DNA of 26,237 nucleotides. Source: CAKUFA01 sp963656345. GTDB lineage: Bacteria > Bacillota > Clostridia > Christensenellales > Aristaeellaceae. Under the pieces are notes generated by a model, which saw nothing but the letters and a program-made list of their open reading frames with translations, ran no database searches and was not told the DNA's origin. Numbering within the stretch: position 1 is the first letter of the stretch; each line of letters starts with the position of its first letter. A program made the position numbers and the translations under genes. Below, piece after piece: positions 23,529-26,237 of this stretch. Location: contig CAVKHY010000024.1 in assembly GCA_963656345.1 (NCBI GenBank), positions 1 through 26,237 of the forward strand, written 5' to 3'.

Positions 23529-24787
23529 TTGGCGTTCGGTTTCAGAACGCCGGGAAACTTTATTTCTTTGATCCAGGTCCTTATTGGCCTACACCCGGGG
23601 ATTTCGTCATTGTAGAAACTACCCGGGGCATTGAATTTGGCGAGGTTGTAACAGGTGTTCGGGAATTAAACGACGAGCAGCTGTCCTCTCCCCTCAAGCA
23701 GGTGGTGCGCATCGCCAGCGCACAGGATGTGCAGCATGCAGAGGAAAATAAGCTGCATGAAAAAGAGGCCTATGCCATCTGCCAGAAAAAGATTGGCGAG
23801 CACAAACTGGACATGAAGCTTGTGTCCGTGGAATATACCTTCGACAACAGCAAGATCCTGTTCTATTTCACGGCCAACGGCCGGGTCGATTTCCGCTCCC
23901 TGGTAAAGGATTTGGCGGCCGTCTTCAAAACCCGGATTGAGCTGAGGCAGATCGGCGTTCGTGATGAAGCCAAAATGCTTGGCGGCCTAGGCCCCTGCGG
24001 CCGACCCATTTGCTGCGGTGCTTTCCTTGGTGACTTCCAGCCTGTGTCCATCAAAATGGCAAAGGAACAGAACCTGTCCCTGAATCCCACAAAGATCAGC
24101 GGCGTTTGCGGCAGGCTAATGTGCTGCCTGAAGTACGAGCAGGATAATTATGAGCAGACCCGCAAGCGCATGCCCAAGGTTGGCAAGGAAGTATCCACGC
24201 CCGACGGTCCCGGCGTAGTATGGGATTTGAACATTATCAAGGAGTCTGTTCGGGTGCGGATCCAGAAGGGCGACAGCAGCGAGCTGAAGGATTATCCCTT
24301 GGAGCAGATTCAGAAGATTGGTGCTCCTGCTTCGGCTGCAACGTCTGCCGAAAGCACCGACAACGAAGCCTCCACCGTGGCTGCCGAAAGTGCAGCAAGC
24401 GTGCAGCCGGAGGAAACCGTGCAGCAGCCTGCCGAACCGGTCGAAACAGCAGAGGCAGACCAGAAGCCGGATGAGACCCCCGTCAAGGTTGAGCGCCCAG
24501 TTCGCCAGCGTGAGCGGAAGCCGGAACGCAGCACGGAAAAGGCTCAGCCTGCCCGTCCCGTACGTAACGACTTGCCGAAGGAAAAGAGTAAACCCGCTGT
24601 TGAAAAGCCTGCCGCTCCCGCCGAGCAAAAGCCGGTCGTCAGCCCGTGGAAACAGGCAGTAGAACAGGCACTTCGTGCTGCCATGGGGGAAGAAAAAGAT
24701 GAGCAGGTAACAACCGCCATCGACCCGGATGATCACGAGGATACGCACCTGTTCGAGGAAACGCCTGACGAAGACGACACCATTTGA
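23516..24787 (+). CDS. ricT: RicT/YaaT (PSP1 domain) protein with long acidic tail
   Basis: Residues 1-265 match RicT (YaaT, PSP1 domain), a part of the Y-complex that affects RNase Y processing and development in Bacillus. The Cys clusters GPCGRPICC and GVCGRLMCC (about 160-205) are typical and can hold an iron-sulfur cluster. About 155 residues follow: Ala/Glu/Pro/Lys-rich, low-complexity sequence (residues about 270-400), then an acidic DDHEDTHLFEETPDEDD end. That tail is much longer than I expect for the core family and is probably disordered. The ATG overlaps the end of holB by 13 bp, so translation is coupled. No clear terminator is seen after the stop. Confidence 0.93.
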   Translation: MANVIGVRFQNAGKLYFFDPGPYWPTPGDFVIVETTRGIEFGEVVTGVRELNDEQLSSPLKQVVRIASAQDVQHAEENKLHEKEAYAICQKKIGEHKLDMKLVSVEYTFDNSKILFYFTANGRVDFRSLVKDLAAVFKTRIELRQIGVRDEAKMLGGLGPCGRPICCGAFLGDFQPVSIKMAKEQNLSLNPTKISGVCGRLMCCLKYEQDNYEQTRKRMPKVGKEVSTPDGPGVVWDLNIIKESVRVRIQKGDSSELKDYPLEQIQKIGAPASAATSAESTDNEASTVAAESAASVQPEETVQQPAEPVETAEADQKPDETPVKVERPVRQRERKPERSTEKAQPARPVRNDLPKEKSKPAVEKPAAPAEQKPVVSPWKQAVEQALRAAMGEEKDEQVTTAIDPDDHEDTHLFEETPDEDDTI

Positions 24788-24839
24788 GCACCGTTTCGTT
24801 CGATGTTGCCCGCATTGTCATTTTTGTTACAATCACCTC

Positions 24840-24868
24840 TTGAAAAATTCCGACCGGCATGGTATCAT
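24840..24868 (+). promoter_or_regulatory. Promoter of the ferredoxin gene
   Basis: TTGAAA (24840-24845) and TATCAT (24863-24868) have a 17 bp spacer. GGAGG at 24916-24920 and the ATG follow. Confidence 0.72.
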
Positions 24869-24929
24869 AGTGCCGTAGGAATCATGTGGGAATCCGCCCA
24901 CGTGGTAATTTTATAGGAGGTGAAACACC

Positions 24930-25100
24930 ATGGCATACAAGATTTCCGATGACTGCATCAGCTGCGGCAGCTGCGAGGCCGAATGCCCCGTGTCCGCTAT
25001 CTCTGAAGGTGACGGCAAGTACGAAATCGATCCCGATAAGTGCATCGAGTGCGGCGCTTGCGCAGGCGTCTGCCCCGTTGGTGCTCCCGCTCAGGCTTAA
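24930..25100 (+). CDS. 2[4Fe-4S] ferredoxin
   Basis: The 56-residue protein is a clostridial-type ferredoxin. It begins MAYKISDDCISCGSCEAECP, giving one C-x2-C-x2-C-x3-C-P motif, and has a second, DKCIECGACAGVCPVGAP. Each holds a [4Fe-4S] cluster for low-potential electron transfer in the cytoplasm, for example with oxidoreductases or hydrogenases. Length matches Clostridium ferredoxin. GGAGGTGAAACACC precedes the ATG. It has its own promoter and a strong terminator, so it is a single-gene unit. Confidence 0.97.
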   Translation: MAYKISDDCISCGSCEAECPVSAISEGDGKYEIDPDKCIECGACAGVCPVGAPAQA

Positions 25101-25122
25101 TGTAGCGTATAACGTACACAAG

Positions 25123-25152
25123 AATCTCGTCGCAATGCGGCGAGATTTTTTA
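25123..25152 (+). terminator. Terminator after ferredoxin
   Basis: ATCTCG-T-CGC pairs with GCG-G-CGAGAT around an AAT loop and is followed by TTTTTT. This is a strong intrinsic terminator. Confidence 0.9.
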
Positions 25153-25236
25153 TGTGGTGGCAATCGTTTGAAAGCATTCAACGTCAGCTACTCTGTTTTT
25201 CGTCTGTTTTTACGACATGAGGATGCAGTGCCATCC

Positions 25237-25265
25237 TTGTGCAGGCCGGCAAAGTATGGTATAGT
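25237..25265 (+). promoter_or_regulatory. Promoter of isocitrate dehydrogenase
   Basis: TTGTGC (25237-25242) and TATAGT (25260-25265) are 17 bp apart. The -35 box is weak. The leader is about 115 bases. Confidence 0.6.
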
Positions 25266-25275
25266 GGAGCAGGCT

Positions 25276-25307
25276 GCGTGCCGGAAGGTGGTTCCTCCTG
25301 GGCACGC
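25276..25307 (+). promoter_or_regulatory. Stem-loop in the isocitrate dehydrogenase leader
   Basis: GCGTGCC pairs with GGCACGC (7 bp, 18-base loop); outer GCTGC and GCAGC can pair instead of or in addition to part of it. It is near the start of the transcript and has no T-run. It could affect RNA stability or sense something; no known riboswitch consensus is matched. Confidence 0.5.
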
Positions 25308-25348
25308 TTGCAGCATGTGATGAAATGCGATCATGATGAAAGGAATGT

Positions 25349-25381
25349 ATGATTTCGTTTTTGAATGATCATAACGAGTAA
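25349..25381 (+). other. Possible 10-codon leader frame before icd
   Basis: ATG at 25349 opens a frame MISFLNDHNE that stops at 25381, four bases before the icd ATG. AAAGGA lies four bases upstream, a somewhat short spacing. The icd start itself has no clear ribosome site, so re-initiation from this frame is conceivable. Chance is also possible. Confidence 0.3.
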
Positions 25382-25385
25382 AGCA

Positions 25386-26237
25386 ATGGCAAAGATTCAG
25401 ATGAAAACGCCTTTGGTGGAGATGGACGGGGATGAAATGACCCGAATCCTCTGGGCGGACATTAAGAAGCTGCTGATTGAACCCTTTGTGGATTTGAAAA
25501 CCGAGTATTATGACCTGGGGCTGAAGCACCGGGACGAAACCCGGGATCAGGTGACCATCGACAGTGCCTTGGCAACCAAGAAGTACGGTGTGGCTGTCAA
25601 GTGTGCCACCATTACCCCCAATGCCCAGCGGGTGGAAGAATATCATCTGCACGAAATGTGGAAAAGCCCCAACGGTACCATCCGTGCCATGCTGGACGGC
25701 ACGGTGTTCCGTGCGCCTATCCTGGTGAAGGGGGTTCATCCCACCGTTCGTACATGGGAAAAGCCCATTACCATTGCCCGTCATGCCTATGGCGATGTGT
25801 ACCGGAATGTGGAAATGGCCATTCCAGGCCCCGGAACCGCTGAGCTTGTATTCACCGGAGCAGACGGAACCGTTACCCGAAAAAAAATCTTTGATTTCAC
25901 TTCCAGCGGCATCGTACAGGGTATGCACAACGTGGATGCTTCCATTGCTTCTTTTGCTCATTCCTGCTTCCGCTATGCGCTGAGCCTGAAGCAGGATCTG
26001 TGGTTCTCCACCAAGGACACGATTTCCAAGGTGTACGACCATCGGTTCAAGGATATCTTCCAGGAAATTTACGACCAACACTACAAGGCTGTCTTCGAGG
26101 AAGTCGGCATCACCTACTTCTACACCTTGATTGATGATGCGGTTGCCCGTGTTGTACGCTCCAAGGGAGGCTTCATCTGGGCCTGCAAAAATTATGACGG
26201 CGACGTCATGAGTGATATGATTGCCACTGCTTTCGGC
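25386..26237 (+). CDS. icd: NADP-dependent isocitrate dehydrogenase, partial
   Basis: The first 284 codons are present; the gene runs off the right edge. It matches the homodimeric NADP-isocitrate dehydrogenase family that includes eukaryotic IDH1/2: VEMDGDEMTRILWADIKKLL, KCATITPNAQRVEEY, WKSPNGTIRAMLDGTVFR, ARHAYGDVYR, FKDIFQEIYDQHY, and LIDDAVARVVRSKGGFIWAC followed by KNYDGDVMSD. The isocitrate-binding Arg and metal-binding Asp residues of these motifs are in place. The reaction is oxidation of isocitrate to 2-oxoglutarate with NADPH made. An in-frame ATG seven codons upstream (25365) is possible, but the family start supports 25386. No strong ribosome site is seen. Confidence 0.95.
   Translation, partial: MAKIQMKTPLVEMDGDEMTRILWADIKKLLIEPFVDLKTEYYDLGLKHRDETRDQVTIDSALATKKYGVAVKCATITPNAQRVEEYHLHEMWKSPNGTIRAMLDGTVFRAPILVKGVHPTVRTWEKPITIARHAYGDVYRNVEMAIPGPGTAELVFTGADGTVTRKKIFDFTSSGIVQGMHNVDASIASFAHSCFRYALSLKQDLWFSTKDTISKVYDHRFKDIFQEIYDQHYKAVFEEVGITYFYTLIDDAVARVVRSKGGFIWACKNYDGDVMSDMIATAFG

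Noticed and set aside
25281..25307. T-box-like GGTGG segment in the icd leader
   Set aside because: It lacks the T-box core motif, specifier loop and terminator, and icd is not a usual T-box target.
25188..26081. Minus-strand open frame of 297 codons
   Set aside because: It is antisense to icd, which matches its family from the first residues.

Overview
The window looks like chromosomal DNA from a low-to-mid GC Firmicute, most likely an anaerobic gut or rumen Clostridia lineage. The reasons are strong AAGGAGG ribosome sites, TTGACA/TATAAT promoters with 17 bp spacers, the darA-holB-ricT gene order known from Bacillus (yaaQ-holB-yaaT), a PadR regulator, a DUF1292 protein, a 2[4Fe-4S] ferredoxin and MalFG-type sugar importers. 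The species call is inference. I saw no phage, transposon, CRISPR or tRNA/rRNA gene.

Region 1 (1-8692, minus strand) is one polysaccharide-use operon. It reads solute-binding protein, two ABC permeases, heparinase II/III-like lyase, DUF2264 protein, GH88 unsaturated glucuronyl hydrolase, then a discoidin-like protein that runs off the left edge. From the first permease onward the genes are packed tightly, and several overlap. The lyase, DUF2264 and GH88 proteins lack signal peptides, so oligosaccharides are probably imported and cut in the cytoplasm. A divergent LacI-family regulator (8990-10039) faces the operon across 297 bp that hold two LacI-type palindromes and two good promoters. No ATPase for the importer is encoded here.

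Region 2 (10080-13060, plus strand) is an IclR regulator, a KDPG aldolase fused to a VOC/glyoxalase-like domain, and a KDG kinase. This is the lower part of the uronate pathway: unsaturated uronic acid released by GH88 would pass through KduI/KduD-type steps (not in this window) to KDG, then KDPG, then pyruvate plus glyceraldehyde-3-phosphate. Regions 1 and 2 together form a regulated import-and-catabolism module for a uronic-acid polymer such as a glycosaminoglycan. No sulfatase is visible, so the substrate may be unsulfated, or sulfatases may lie elsewhere.

Region 3 (13076-20268) holds exonuclease III; a 41-residue small protein, a PadR regulator and a DUF4097 beta-solenoid protein in one operon; a DUF1292 protein; a coupled flavin reductase and hexapeptide-repeat protein; a membrane-anchored metallophosphoesterase with an altered GNHD motif; a secreted peptidoglycan-binding protein with Thr/Pro linkers; and a CpXC zinc protein.

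Region 4 (20301-26237) holds an ABC-F ATPase whose second nucleotide site has lost the Walker A Lys, Walker B Glu and switch His; then c-di-AMP receptor darA, holB, ricT, a small ferredoxin and the start of an NADP-isocitrate dehydrogenase with a structured leader.

The most notable items are the ABC-F protein with a degenerate second ATPase site, the aldolase-VOC fusion, the cytoplasmic lyase/DUF2264/GH88 set, and the small protein leading the PadR operon.
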